Shown one piece after another: positions 33,505 through 44,839 of a stretch of DNA of 64,000 nt (position 1 is the first letter of the stretch; each line of letters starts with the position of its first letter). Position numbers and translations under genes: made by a program. The DNA is from Lasiosphaeris hirsuta (taxonomy: Eukaryota; Ascomycota; Sordariomycetes; Sordariales; Lasiosphaeriaceae). Where the stretch lies: NCBI GenBank assembly GCA_030549175.1, contig JAUKUA010000002.1, positions 186,001-250,000 on the forward strand, given 5' to 3'. The notes under the pieces were generated by a model, which saw only the letters and a program-made list of their open reading frames with translations, made no database searches and was not told where the DNA came from.

Positions 33505-35533
33505 TTCGATAATGTTCAATGCTGGGTTAAGAGGCTGTCATGAATGCATTGTCAGTTTCATTCACCTCGACACAAATCTGATGACTCGGAAGGAATGATC
33601 TCAGGTTGCGACCGGGGCAAAATGCTGAGTGCACCGTACCCTCTCTCTTGCGTCGTGTGAGAAACAGAGCCCAAGAAAGAGAAGGGGAATGTGTGTGTCT
33701 GGGCTGGAGATGGAGAAGGGAATGCATGAAAACCTACCTGATGGTTGCGATCGTTTTTCGATGCGAAGCAAAGGTTGTCAAGCGCGATGCTGCCGTCACG
33801 GCGAATGTCAGTTCCACACAATGGAGGGAAAATATTCAGTGGCCTTCTTCGCCTTGCGAGTGTGATGGTGCGCAATGGTGTTGAAGGAGAGGGAAGGTGT
33901 TGGAGAGAGTATACCTCAGTGAAGGCTGGAAGCCGATGGTGATTGTTGAAGGTTGGGAAAGAAAAGAGAGGAGGGGCAGAAATGCAACTTATATTGTGGG
34001 TGGAAAGGAAGAATCGCACGTACCTAGGGCGAGGGTGGGCAAGAGGGCAAGAATATGGCCTTCTCGCGATAGGGCAAGAGGATTCGGAGGAGTTTCCGCC
34101 GAGAAATCGGGGCTGCCGCGGAGAGGTGGCTGAAGAGCCGGGGACCCAAGAGCGGGTGGCTCGGACGACGCTCGGGGGGCTCCGAGAGACTCGGGCGTTG
34201 ACTCGGAAGAGACGACTGTGTGAATACAGCTTCTACGGAAACAAGCCTTGGGCAATTGCGGTGTACCTTGTGAATTCCATTCAGCCGGTAAATAACTTGT
34301 GATCAGGATCACGATACCGACCAAGACCCTGTACGTGAATTCTGGTGAGCGAGGTCTCCGGGAGTTTGACGGAATGCTTATTGGCCAAGAATATCCGTCT
34401 TTGTCAGAATCTAGACTCACAAGTTTCACAGTCACTACCAAGAACTGCTAGGAACAGGGGCATGGGTTGGAAGGAAGGTCATGCTCAGCTGATTGAGGAT
34501 TGGTGAGACAGCTATGTCACTATTGACTTTCGGATTTGGACTCGGGGGTAACGGTTGGCAATGGAACTTAGCATGATACATTCTCGCCCCTTTTGCTTAT
34601 TCGCCATGAGAGAGCAGGCATGAATTTTTGCCTATTTATGCGTACACCGCACCGAGGCCCTCGAGTGACTCCTAATACCCCTATCTGCCTATCTAAGGCG
34701 TCAAGTCCCCAGGCTGTTGTCTCCCCGACCCCATGCGCAGCAAGCCTCAGCTTGCTACCCCTCCGACCAAGAGCGGTGCCGCCACCTCACCGACCAGCAA
34801 TGACAACACCGCCGCCATGACAGACGATACAAGAGGTAGACTGCTATTGCCACGGCTTCTTGCAGTCACTCGACCAGCGGCACTGCGGTTCAATGCCTTC
34901 CCCTTGGTCACGTGTTAGGGCACCGCCGACATGTGCCAAACCCTCCCCCTCAGACATCACCAGGATCTTCCGATCCCACCACCCCTGAGATTCGTCAGGC
35001 GCCTCCCCTTGGACGTCATGTTCGAGAAGATGGGCTCAGAGCCGACCGAGGGTGACCTAAACTACGGCACCATCGAGGCGCTCCGCCGCCATCAACTACC
35101 ACGAAATTAGCTTTGCGGTCCATGGCCCCTTGGGACGAGGCCGAGGTTGTCGGCTAGGACGGATTTACGACTTAGCGGTGCCCGGTTGTCGCGCAGATTA
35201 GATGGAGAGACGTATCAACTCTTTGGCTTAGCAATTGAGCATAACCCGCATTGGTGATACTGCTTCCTGGTGTCCACTGTGTTCTCGTTTGGGGTGTGGC
35301 TGCAGGAAAGGGAGTGGGCTGTCTAGGCACATGGGCATCCGCAACGGAGTCTTGGCTGACGGAGGAGTAATATGTCTAAGCAAGGAGTGAGTCAACTCGG
35401 TGGTTCACTTGGGAATGGGTTTGGGTCAAGGATGGCATCATAATTCTAGTAGATATTCAACAAGACTACCCTCGGAAGCAACCGATATAGCTTTCTAGCA
35501 GTAGTAGCTCCCTCGATAAAAAAAAATCGCAGT
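33505..35533. other. 5' region of the Myb-like gene and gene-free spacer
   Basis: 33505-34050 is probably the leader and promoter of the minus-strand gene. At 34733-34918 (+) a frame MRSKPQLATPPTKSGAATSP resembles the disordered linker of the Myb-like protein, and 35005-35105 reads DVMFEKMGSEPTEGDLNYG; these may be traces of a decayed paralogue, but the match is weak. Nothing else is seen. Confidence 0.3.
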
Positions 35534-36779
35534 TCACTGGGGATAGCGAGATATGATCTTCTCAACCCACGGTGTCACCTTCTCTGCAATGGTATCGCTG
35601 TGTTCTGCGCACATGTCAGCCGCCGAAGCTTCGAGACAACATCGGAGTATTACCGATGCACCAGCTGTGGGGGATTTTGTAAATGTCGATGAAAGCCCGT
35701 GACTCCTGAGATGTTTCCTGGCCAGGAATGTTGCCATGCGCGACAATCAGCTTATCGCGCGCATCGTTCGGGACAAAGGGGTCCTGCAAAAGCAATTAGC
35801 TCCGTGTGTGCGAGAAACAGGGGGCTCGTCTGACATTTTGGCCAAAGTACATGTAGAGGGTCGGATCTTGAGGCGACCCATTGCCCCACACGTCCTCGTT
35901 CCACTTGTCTTCGGTGATCAGTCTCATCTCTTCCTTCCCAAGCCAGCTGGAGGGACGTATCAGTCAGCGAGGGACTCTCCAAAGGCGCTGGCGACTTACC
36001 ACGTTTGCCGGACACCGTGTCGGCTCTTCAGGAAATGGGTGACGGTGGTGGCAGCAGACGCCGGGAAGCGCGCAACGATCCGGACGAGCCAATAGACAAA
36101 GGAAAAGGGCAGAAGAAAGAAGACAATGTTGACTAGCACGCCAACAATAGCAGCGAACCCCCATATGGAGAGGAGGGGCTGTGGGCATCGGTCAGCCAGC
36201 AGTCACAAGGAAATTGGAAAGCAGCTATCTCACTGTCAGGATCCAGCCAGCTCGCGACCTTGCAATGTGTGTCACCGTGGGAAACACGAGGATTCCGCCA
36301 ACAATATCGACGGGATTATGAACATTGGCACCAGCTCCGCAGCGATGACGGCGAAGAAGCTCGAGCAGGATGTATGCGCCAACCGAATGGCCGACGAGGA
36401 TGATGCGCACCGGAGATGCGGAAACAGCAGACGGGGTGGACGTGGAAGTTGCTAATGCCATCAGATCGGCCTCTGTCCGCAAAATGGTCTCGGCGAGGCT
36501 GACAGGGCCAGTGGTCTGTTCATTTCGATCCGTTGCACCCGTTGCACCCGTCTCGAAACCTCGGAGGGATTTGCCGCAGATTCGAATTGAAGCATTTTTG
36601 GCAACCGAGCTGCGTTGGAGGAGCAGCGCCAGGGCAATGGCGAATGGCTCGTAGAAGGAAATCAGGCCGGGGTTCCCGGGCAAAATGTAAATCATGAATT
36701 TCTCAGCCCTCCCATCGTTACTGCCCAGATCGTGGATCAACACGTCCGTCGCCTGACTTGGCGCAGTTTTGGGAGTCAT
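35534..36779 (-). CDS. Lipid droplet-associated hydrolase (LDAH family)
   Basis: Alpha/beta hydrolase of the DUF2305/LDAH family, acting at lipid droplets, probably on sterol or acyl esters. Five exons (36779-36234, 36178-36000, 35946-35835, 35783-35654, 35604-35534) give 345 aa. Seen: YILPGNPGLISFYEPF (oxyanion region), nucleophile Ser132 in VGHSVGAYILLE, GGILVFPTVTHI, a hydrophobic insert (IVGVLVNIVFFLLPFSFVYW, about residues 191-210) that may be a hairpin embedding the protein in the droplet, the acidic residue region YFGQNDPFVPNDARD, and the catalytic His in IPHSWCIEHSD. Start is the ATG at 36779; TTG upstream rejected. The donor of intron 3 (GTCAGA) is weak. Confidence 0.9.
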
Positions 36780-37457
36780 GACGGGACCTTGAGGACACCA
36801 AATGCCGCCCAAATGGCGCGCGGCGTGACGAGGTGAGGTCGGCTCGGGTGGAGCCTGTAGCCAGCACCGGCAGGCACGGCAAAGAGCTGCAGGAGCTGGG
36901 TCAGCTGACGGACGGGACGTGCCTTCCTGTCATAGGCAGGGCGGCAACAATCTCCCTCAATTTTCTCTCACTTCTATTGTGTTGCCTTTAGTTCTTCTCT
37001 GCAAGTCGTCACAGAAGCCGAAAATGTGAACAATCCCATTGTTGTGACCTTCATCGACCCCGCATCCTACGATCCGTATCTTGATCCCCCAACGCACAAC
37101 ACATCTGTTCATTAGGGCCCTTCAATGCACGGTGCGCGTCTCCCCGGCATCACAATCGTGGCTTGGCCCCTGACCTGACGCGCCCCTGCCTGATGCTATG
37201 CCAAGCTGAGAACCATGGCGGCTCTAGGATGACAGAATGCCGAATCACAAGTCTGCCGGGTCCTGCAGGACGGCCCCAAAGCCACCACAACACGTAAGGC
37301 TTTGGTCGCCAATTTTAGATCTAGTTAGGATTTCCACTTCAGCCACCACTCGACGCTCTTGGGCCATCATATATGCGCTTGAGATTCCATTTTCAAGTTG
37401 TGTCGCGCCTGTATCCTCCATCATGACCGTGGTGCGTACCCTGTTTCTGTGTCCAGC
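36780..37457. promoter_or_regulatory. Divergent promoter region (LDAH / membrane protein)
   Basis: 678 bp separate the two divergent starts. A pyrimidine-rich stretch around 36945-37010 on the + strand may be a transcription start area. No firm element could be named. Confidence 0.4.
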
Positions 37458-38815
37458 ATGAGCTCTCCCGCAAACGACACCCGAGTGGGCTGGGTATCTC
37501 AACCCGACGGCCGGGGGACATTTGACATTCTCTGGAATTGCCTCTTCACTTCGTTTCTCTGCACGTGGGTCTCCCTCCACCTGAACGTACCCGCCGAGAA
37601 GGATAGCGAGCCTAGCATTCTGTTTCGCAAGCTGAGATGGATGTTTCAGGCCATCCTCGGGCCCGAGTTTGTACTGGCTTTTGCGACGGGTCAACGGGCA
37701 GAGGCAAAGCGCTCCGTCGCCGCGTTCCGCGCTGCCGGCCACGAGAAATGGACGATGCGGCATGGCTTCTATGCCAATATGGGCGGCTTCATGCTATACG
37801 CTCGCGACGGCATCCCCTTTCCCGTCAATTCCAAGCAGATTCTTTGGCTCGTCAAGCACGAGTACCTCAGCTTCCCCGCGCTCAGCGAGCGAGACATTGA
37901 GGACAAGAGCAAGGCAGATGGCTTCGCCAAGTTTGCGACATGCGTACAGACGACTTGGTTGGTCGTCCATTGCATCTGCCGCGCCGTCCAGCACCTGCCC
38001 GTCACCACCTTGGAGCTGACGACGGTGAGCTTTGTCATATGTAGGTCCTCTCATCCTCCTCTGGCCAGCTTGCCTAACACACCGCAGGCAACCTCGCGAC
38101 GTACTACGAGTGGTCGCAGAAACCGCTCGATGTCTACACCCCGACCATTCTGACCACCCACGCCAGCATCGACGAGATTTTAATCGGCGCTGGCGACGCA
38201 GCAAGCAAGCCCTATCGCCAAACCCCGCTCGACTTTATCGATGACCAGAGCCCCTCATGGCTCCTTGACGTCCAGCCGTATTTTGGTTTCAGGACATGGG
38301 CGCGCGAGCGGCCGCTCACGCGCTTCACAAACGATCGCTTCCCTATCATCGGCGCCGAACCCCACAGCATCGCCCTCTTCTTTATCAACATGGCCTACTC
38401 GGCCATCCACGCCCTCGGCTGGAATTTTGACTTCCCGTCCGACATTGAGCGCATGTTGTGGCGCGTGTCTAGCATTTCCATCATTGTGACGACGTTTATC
38501 TTTTGGATGTGTGAGACGTACCAGGACGGTGTCCGGCTGGGTCGGTGGAAGCGTTGGTGGAGCCATGTACTGGAGGGTCGGGAAACGGACAAGCAGGATT
38601 CAGAGCTGGGTGTTGGCAGCAACGGCGACGACGCGGGGCAGACAAAGAAAGGCTTTATTCCATGGTGGGAGATGGCCATCTTCGTTCCCATATCAGTCGT
38701 GTACACGCTGGCCCGGACCTATGTTGTCGTTGAGTGTTTCTTCGCACTCCGCTCACTCCCAGTCGCGGCGTATCAGGACGTCGACTGGATCCAGTTTGTG
38801 CCACATTTCGCTTGA
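37458..38815 (+). CDS. Fungal multi-pass membrane protein of unknown function
   Basis: Exons 37458-38040 and 38088-38815 give 436 aa; the 47-nt intron contains a TGCCTAAC-type branch. The N-terminal RGTFDILWNCLFTSFLCTWV is a hallmark of a widespread family of fungal integral membrane proteins without assigned function. Other hydrophobic segments: TTWLVVHCICRAVQHLPV with LELTTVSFVIC, HSIALFFINMAYSAIHALGW, SISIIVTTFIFWM and WEMAIFVPISVVYTLARTYV, so about 5-6 helices. A soluble loop (about 200-270) carries the motif EILIGAGDAA. The ATG at 37458 follows a short leader. No transporter or enzyme motif is visible. Confidence 0.85.
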
Positions 38816-39311
38816 TGTGGAACCGTGGACGAGGGGACGCGATTTTGGACATCGACGACTGGGCTGAACGGACACAACCTACCGCTGTTTCTCTCGAAGT
38901 CCCAGCTGTCACCGACTTTCGCCGACGCCAAAGGCTGTTCACCATTTTCATCTCATGTCAACGTACAGGCAGAGCACGTGTAGGCAGAGCGAGCGCGTGC
39001 TTGCACAGAGTACTTACGCAGTCACAAGCCAACTGTCTGGACATTATTTATTGCCCCCCACTCATCAAGGAGATTAAACTTTTGCCACACCCAACAACAA
39101 AACAACCAAACCCCGCTACCCGCACAGCCTCTCGTTTTGGGAGCTTTGGCCAAACTTATTCCTAAAAGGGCACCGAGACGACCCCATCTCAGACCCCATC
39201 CCCGCCCCTTCACGGATGACGGCCGGCAATTTCAAGGCATCAACAAGACCAAGCGACAAACAGTAACACTCCGAGTCTATCCCTCAGAAACCAGAAAATC
39301 TGGATCTCAGC
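38816..39311. other. Intergenic spacer
   Basis: 3' UTR of the membrane protein gene and leader of the next gene; nothing else recognised. Confidence 0.4.
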
Positions 39312-40967
39312 ATGATGCTACCTCACACAGCCCCAGTCTGTTGTTCCCTTGCCGGAACCAGGAGGAGCTTCGACATGAAGTTTAAGCAGGAGCCGGTATT
39401 CCCAGTGTTGCCCGAGCTGATCCCAGTGTTGCCCGAGCTGATCCCAGTGTTGCCCGAGACGATCCCAGAACCTGTTCAAGGATCAACATCGAGATCGGCA
39501 ACACCAGAATCAAGAGTAAAACCAACAGATGTGGGGGCGACACCACAGTTAATGACGGAGTTGACACTGGATTCCGAACCGGCACATACAATGAAGCCGA
39601 CCGTGTCAACACCTCCCACAGCACCCGACGATGACCCCCCAGCATGGCTGCGAAATCAGCAAACCAACGCGGAAAACAGCTGGCTCTATCGGCTTCCCAC
39701 CGAAATCCTGCTCGAGATACGCAAACACACAGACGACGTTACCAGAGCAGCGATGCGGAACACATGCAGCATGTTTCTGACACTCGTGGCCGACTTGCCA
39801 AGTCATGAAGCCTGTACTTTCCGGGATATTTTAGGAGGTATTTTCGTCTCCAGCCGCGACAGAAAAGAGGTCCAGGCGATGTTGAAGCGGAATTTGAGTG
39901 GCAAATGTGATGAATGCCGTGCTTTCTGCCACAGCGGGCGCTACGACAAGACCATCCGCCACTTCCGCAAGAGAGAATGGTGCTCTGGCTGCCGCAGGAG
40001 CCACGCTCGTTTCTACTTTTCAGCAGCCCAACGAGCGCTCCCGCCCACCGAACGCGTCTGCATCGGAAGGGAGGGGAGACTCCGTCTTTGCGACGACCAA
40101 CACGTGACGTGGTCCGGTTTGACAGGACCAGATCCGTCGGCCGCTCGGTCTACAAATATGAGTACCGCATACGCATATCTCAATAAAGCGTCACACCTGA
40201 CTTCGTTTCAAAAAGGATTCCCTCCCAAGATCAGGATTGCGAAGGTCAAACGATTTGATATCGGAATACGAATCGAGAACATCAACACTCATTGGGCAAT
40301 CCCGGTAATGAAGCTTGATCCGTCGACCCCGGTGACGAAGCAGCAGTTACAAACCCATCTCACAGCCGCCAGGAACACATTCGGTGTTTCGCTTTGTCCA
40401 CACGTCGAAATTGATGACGGTCAACTGCTTCTCCCCTTTGCACAAGAGTACTGCGTCTGTTTCGACAACGCTCCCAAAACCGAACCACCCCATAACCACT
40501 CACCGCACTCTGCGTCCAGCGATGCCAGCTGCATAGCGGTGCTAGGCTGCCAACACGAGAACTTGAAGTGCTGCCGATGCCGTCCTGCCGATGGCCGTCG
40601 CAACTTCTTCCGCCCCGACGTCGACACCGTCCTGAAAGGTAGCGACAACCTGGTACACATGTACACATGCCCGACGTGCTTTGCACGCTACTCCTGGATC
40701 CGGGCTCGCAACACCTGGATCGGCCTTGGCAACTCGTGGACCCCGGGCAGTGCCTCCGACCGCCACGTCTACCTTGAGTTCCTCAGAGACACCTCTACCA
40801 TTGACGTCCCTACAGATTTGAGCTGGATCCGACAACTCGACCCGGAGTCGTGGGGCGCGAGCACCGACGAGGAGCTGCGCCACGTCACCTGGTGCGCTGA
40901 CTCGCGGTGCACGACGATATCGCGCAGGAGGGGGCAGGAGAAGGCTCTAGACGGGTGCAGAGTCTGA
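39312..40967 (+). CDS. F-box-like protein with Cys clusters
   Basis: This is an intronless frame of 551 aa from the ATG at 39312; a second ATG at 39375 (MKFKQEP) may be the real start. A 7-aa unit PVLPELI is repeated three times near residue 30. Residues about 123-160 (WLYRLPTEILLEIRKHTDDV ... CSMFLTLVAD) look like an F-box, which would link the protein to an SCF ubiquitin ligase. Then two Cys groups follow: CDECRAFC with WCSGCRR (about 200-230), and GCQHENLKCCRC with CPTCF (about 415-460), probably zinc-binding. The middle part is unrecognised. Substrates cannot be inferred. Confidence 0.75.
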   Translation: MMLPHTAPVCCSLAGTRRSFDMKFKQEPVFPVLPELIPVLPELIPVLPETIPEPVQGSTSRSATPESRVKPTDVGATPQLMTELTLDSEPAHTMKPTVSTPPTAPDDDPPAWLRNQQTNAENSWLYRLPTEILLEIRKHTDDVTRAAMRNTCSMFLTLVADLPSHEACTFRDILGGIFVSSRDRKEVQAMLKRNLSGKCDECRAFCHSGRYDKTIRHFRKREWCSGCRRSHARFYFSAAQRALPPTERVCIGREGRLRLCDDQHVTWSGLTGPDPSAARSTNMSTAYAYLNKASHLTSFQKGFPPKIRIAKVKRFDIGIRIENINTHWAIPVMKLDPSTPVTKQQLQTHLTAARNTFGVSLCPHVEIDDGQLLLPFAQEYCVCFDNAPKTEPPHNHSPHSASSDASCIAVLGCQHENLKCCRCRPADGRRNFFRPDVDTVLKGSDNLVHMYTCPTCFARYSWIRARNTWIGLGNSWTPGSASDRHVYLEFLRDTSTIDVPTDLSWIRQLDPESWGASTDEELRHVTWCADSRCTTISRRRGQEKALDGCRV

Positions 40968-41366
40968 GACAGGTATCGGAGGTAAATAGATAACAGAGGT
41001 ATGCCTGGTGCAGGTTGTTTATGCTGGAGCGCGTGTCAGTGTAATCGGGACTCTGGCGAGGTCTATCGGCGTTGAAGGGCCGCATTGGGCGCTACTAGAG
41101 GCTTTGGGGGGTTGGTTGTATGCCTGTGGTATTGGGATACGCAGGTGGTGCGCACGGCTGTCAGCTGTTGGATACAGCCTGCCATTTGTCGTTATTGCCA
41201 CGACTTTGCCTTGGGATGTTACCTTTCTTCTTCAGTCATATAATTTAGCATAGAGCGGCTTTGCCGGCACTCAATGAGAACGGAGGAGAAAGGGAGGAAA
41301 AAGAAAGGCTCCGCGCCTTTAAATACAAACGTTACTCATCAACCTCAAGCTAGCTCTCGTTGGTAA
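40968..41366. other. Spacer, nothing recognised
   Basis: No gene is supported; the sequence between the F-box-like gene and the truncated HET gene lacks features. Confidence 0.4.
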
Positions 41367-42134
41367 TCATGTCGAGCGCTGGACCGGCAATGCCGGGAGC
41401 GCCGCGGCCGAGCTATGCGATGACCAAGTCGGCGGTCGAATAATATTTATATATATATCTTTCATCAGGCCGACTTGATTGCCCCTGTCGAGCACGTCAT
41501 CTTGGTTGATGCATATGGCGTCCATCAAAAACAGGTCCCGCAGAACGCTATCGACATGGCTCTCGTTTATATTAGGCCCCAACGAACGCGACGCTTCCTC
41601 CCTAATGAATGGATTCACGACGCGGATCGAGTCCCCAAACCGTTGCCCGGGCGGAAATCGCTCTTTGAGGGGGAGTAGCAGCTCGAAGAGATTCAGACCC
41701 ACGGAGAATGGGGTGCCGTTGCGTTCGATGCCCCAAGTGTACGAAAGTGACACGAACGGCGGACAGCTTGAAATGTCGTACATCTGCAGCGCACATCGGA
41801 TTCCTTGTCCAGTGGGATTGACAAATTTGAGGAGCCGGATGGCCTTTGGTGAGCGATCGATAGGGTTATAGACGCATTTCGGCTGCCTTGGCGCGCTTCC
41901 GGTTGCGAAAGACAGAATTGACGGGGCCGAATTGACAGGTTTAGTTGTTGCCTGACTCAAGGCGATTGTGCAGAGCGCCAAGCCAAGGAGAGTGATCGGG
42001 TGGTGTAGGTTGGCGCTTCTGTGGTGGGTTGGAGGGTGCCGGTGATGAGGTGAGGTAGACGAGAATAAGATGAGTTGAACACCTAGATTGAAATCCCTAT
42101 ATCCTCTTCTTTCCATTTGAGGCCTTGAATACAT
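41367..42134 (-). pseudogene. Truncated HET-domain gene
   Basis: From the ATG at 42134 the frame (255 codons) has a hydrophobic helix (ITLLGLALCTIALSQ), then the start of a HET domain: IRLLKFVNPTG, FVSLSYTWGIE, and FLMDAICINQDDVLDRGNQV followed by GLMKDIY. After that the domain should continue (VWLG ... RxWTxQE), but the frame turns into unrelated residues next to an AT microsatellite (TATTTATATATATATC, about 41445-41460) and stops. So only the N-terminal half of the HET domain remains. It could in principle be a short expressed protein. Confidence 0.7.
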
Positions 42135-42310
42135 CTTGAATTGACTGAAACGATGTTCCTTTGTTTGACAGCTTCGAGTACTTGACTCTTTCCTATCATG
42201 TGTTAAATGTGATGACGAGTCGGCAGACCACCGCCGAATCGATGATAGGCCGATCCCCCAGGCTCGCGAGTTGCGAGGGACCTGAGCTTAGGTCGCAGCA
42301 TGGAATCCAG

Positions 42311-42390
42311 CTATTCCCCTTTTCCCCTTTTTTCCCCCTTTCCCCCCTATCCCCTCTTTTCCTACCAATTCTTCTTTTCTTACTCCCCCC
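42311..42390. repeat. Polypyrimidine tract
   Basis: About 80 bases almost entirely C and T, directly beyond the stop of the ankyrin gene (so a purine tract in its 3' UTR sense strand). Confidence 0.7.
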
Positions 42391-42404
42391 ATCACATCAA
42401 GTCG

Positions 42405-44839
42405 TCAAAATGATTCTTCAGCGTCAAAAAACTCATCATCCGACTCCTCGTCTTCGCCATGGTATGCACGCTCAACAGCATCCAAGAGCTTATCAAAGGT
42501 CGCACGGAACTCGGGCGCCGACTCCTTTTCGTTGAGCCGCTGCAGCGGCGTCTTCCCCGTCGCATCCTTAGCCGCCGTGCTCACCCCCCGGAGGAAATGC
42601 GCCTTCTCGATAAACACCTCTAGCACATCCATAGTCCCCTGCATGGCTATCCGATGCAGGATGTTCTGGCCGTGTTTGTTGACGACCCGAGCGTCGATCC
42701 CCCTGTCCAGCAAAAGCCCGACAAGCTTCGGATAGCGGCACAGAACGGCAAACCCAAGGACGGTATCCCCGTCCGGATCGCGGTGGTTGATGTCGGCCCC
42801 GTACTCGATGAGGAAGCGCGCGGCCTCGACGGTGCCGGCCTCGGCCACGCGCGTCAGCGGCTGCACGCCGTGCTTGTCGACGCAGTGGAAATCCGCGCCG
42901 TGCTTGGCCATCAGCCGCAACAGCGGCATCACCGTGTCAAAGTCGGTGTTGGCGATGAGGTGCACGGCGTTCCACCCCTCGACGTCGACCACGCCCACGT
43001 CGGCGCCGACGCTCAGCAGGAACTTGGCCATGTCGTACCGGCCGAGGAGGCAGGCGCGGAGGAGGGGCGTGACGCGGCTGCCGGCCTCGTCGCGGCCGTC
43101 GACGTCGGCACCCGCCCTGATCAGCACGCGGGCGGCGGCCACGTCGCCGCGCATGACGGCCATCTCGAGCGGGCACAGGCCGTGCACGTTGCGCGCGTTG
43201 ACGTCGGCCGCGTACCGCTCTTGGCGCAGGGCGGCGCCCAGGTCGCCGACGTGCAGCAGCCCCATGACGACCTGGTGCAGCGGCGAGAACTCGGCCTCGT
43301 CGAGGTACTGGTAGATGGGGAACTCGCGGGCCATCTCGACGTCGCAGGCGCGGCCCATGATGAAGTACTTGACCACGATGCCGGCCGCGCACGCCGTCGG
43401 CCCCGCGTTGGTCATGGCCTCCTGGTGCGGGTCCGACCCGGCCTGCAGCAGCAGCCGGATCATGGGGATGTCCTGCTGGCACACGGCGATGATGAGGGGC
43501 GTCTGGCGGTACGGCCCGACCACGTCGTAGACGGACGACGCCGCGCCCCCGGCCTGCAGAAGCCGCCGCGCCCCCGCCACGTCCCGGTTCAGCGCCAGGC
43601 TGCACAGCGTCCCCGGCCCGAAGCCGTCCGCGGCCGACAGGTGGTTGACCACGCGCAGCACCAGCTGCGGCGACCCGTGCGGCGATGCCGAGTAGAAGAC
43701 GGCCAGCGACGCGCGGACCAGCCACGTCGGCAGGTGGTAGACGGCGCGGATCTCGCGTCCGCGATGGCGGTGGTGGTGGTGGCGGTCGCACGAGGCCAGG
43801 CTGCATCCGCGCGTCGAGTGGCCCCGGTACGAGAGGGCCAGGGAGCCCAGCACCGGCCGCAGCGAGGTCAGCGACCAGGAGTAGTTGCTCGAGGTGTGGC
43901 ACCGGCACTGGCACGAGGGAGCACAGGCGGATGTGATCCGAGGGGTGGTGGGGGCGATGCTGTCCGAGTCGGAGCTGTCGCGTGCTGCCGCTGTCATTGC
44001 TGCCATTGTGTCGTCCCTTTCGTGTGGGTTTTGGGGCTGGCCGAGTTGGACATGGTGCACCTGCACCGAGATGTTGTTGGTCATGGACTCGGTGGACTTG
44101 GCCGGGATGCTGATGCCGCTTTCCAGGGCCTTGAGCCGGTAGTCCATGTGGGAGATGATGGCGTGGTGGGACAGCTCGAGCACCTTGCCGAGCTGGGCCA
44201 CCGTCAGGCTCTGGGATTCCTGGAGCGTCTTTTCCGTGTGGGCTGTGATGCGCTCGGTCGACGACTCGAGATAGCTGCCGACGAAAGTCGTGATCTCGTC
44301 GTGCGACCTCTCGAGCGAGATGCGGATGTCGGCAGAAACAGATCTACACACATGGTCAGCCAGCCACCGATGCGCGCTGCGGGTGCTGCTGCATACACGT
44401 TCTGGGCAATGAGCAGCCGGCAGGCATGCCCGGTGATGCTTTTCAGCTGGGTTCTCAACTTGGCCACCTTGCGCGCGCTCGTCATCCAGATGACCCTCCT
44501 CCGTTTCCCCAGCTCCTTCGGCTCGCCCAAGAGATTGGTCCGTTGCAAGCTGTCGACAAACTGCTCGATCCGCCGGAGGACGTCGGCGCCGTCGTCCAGC
44601 AGCCGCTCCAGCTCGCGCCAGGACGCGTGCGACTCCTTCTGCGAGCCGGGCCCCATGGCGTACAGGGCGTTGATGCCCTCGCCCGTCTCGCTGAAGAAGC
44701 GCTGCGTCCGCGCGAGGTCATCTTGCAGCCGGTGGAGGTCTTCGGGTGCGTCTCGCCAGGCGCTCGACAGCGACCACAGCTTGGAGCTCGTGCGGAGCGC
44801 AACGTCGGCGATGCCCACAATGGCGCCCACTGCCTCCAT
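42405..44839 (-). CDS. Ankyrin-repeat protein with Helo-like N-terminal domain
   Basis: Exons 44839-44397 and 44343-42405 give 793 aa (53-nt intron, donor GTATGC). The N-terminus MEAVGAIVGIADVALRTSSK followed by an all-helical region (about 1-230) fits the fungal STAND N-terminal/Helo-like family, known from cell-death-inducing proteins. A linker with a His-rich patch (HHHHRHRGRE) follows, then ankyrin repeats from about residue 360 to 740: TPLIIAVCQQDIPMIRLLLQ, FSPLHQVVMG, CPLEMAVMRGDVAAARVLI, TPLLRACLLGRYDMAKFLL, AVHLIANTD, QPLTRVAEAGTVEAARFLI, TVLGFAVLC and ILHRIAMQG. No NACHT or NB-ARC lies between them. The acidic tail ends EESDDEFFDAEESF. Likely a non-self-recognition or signalling protein. 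Confidence 0.88.

Noticed and set aside
33558..34019. 153-codon minus-strand frame upstream of the Myb-like gene
   Set aside because: Pro/Ser/Thr/His-rich with no domain; it fits a pyrimidine-rich 5' UTR better than a gene.
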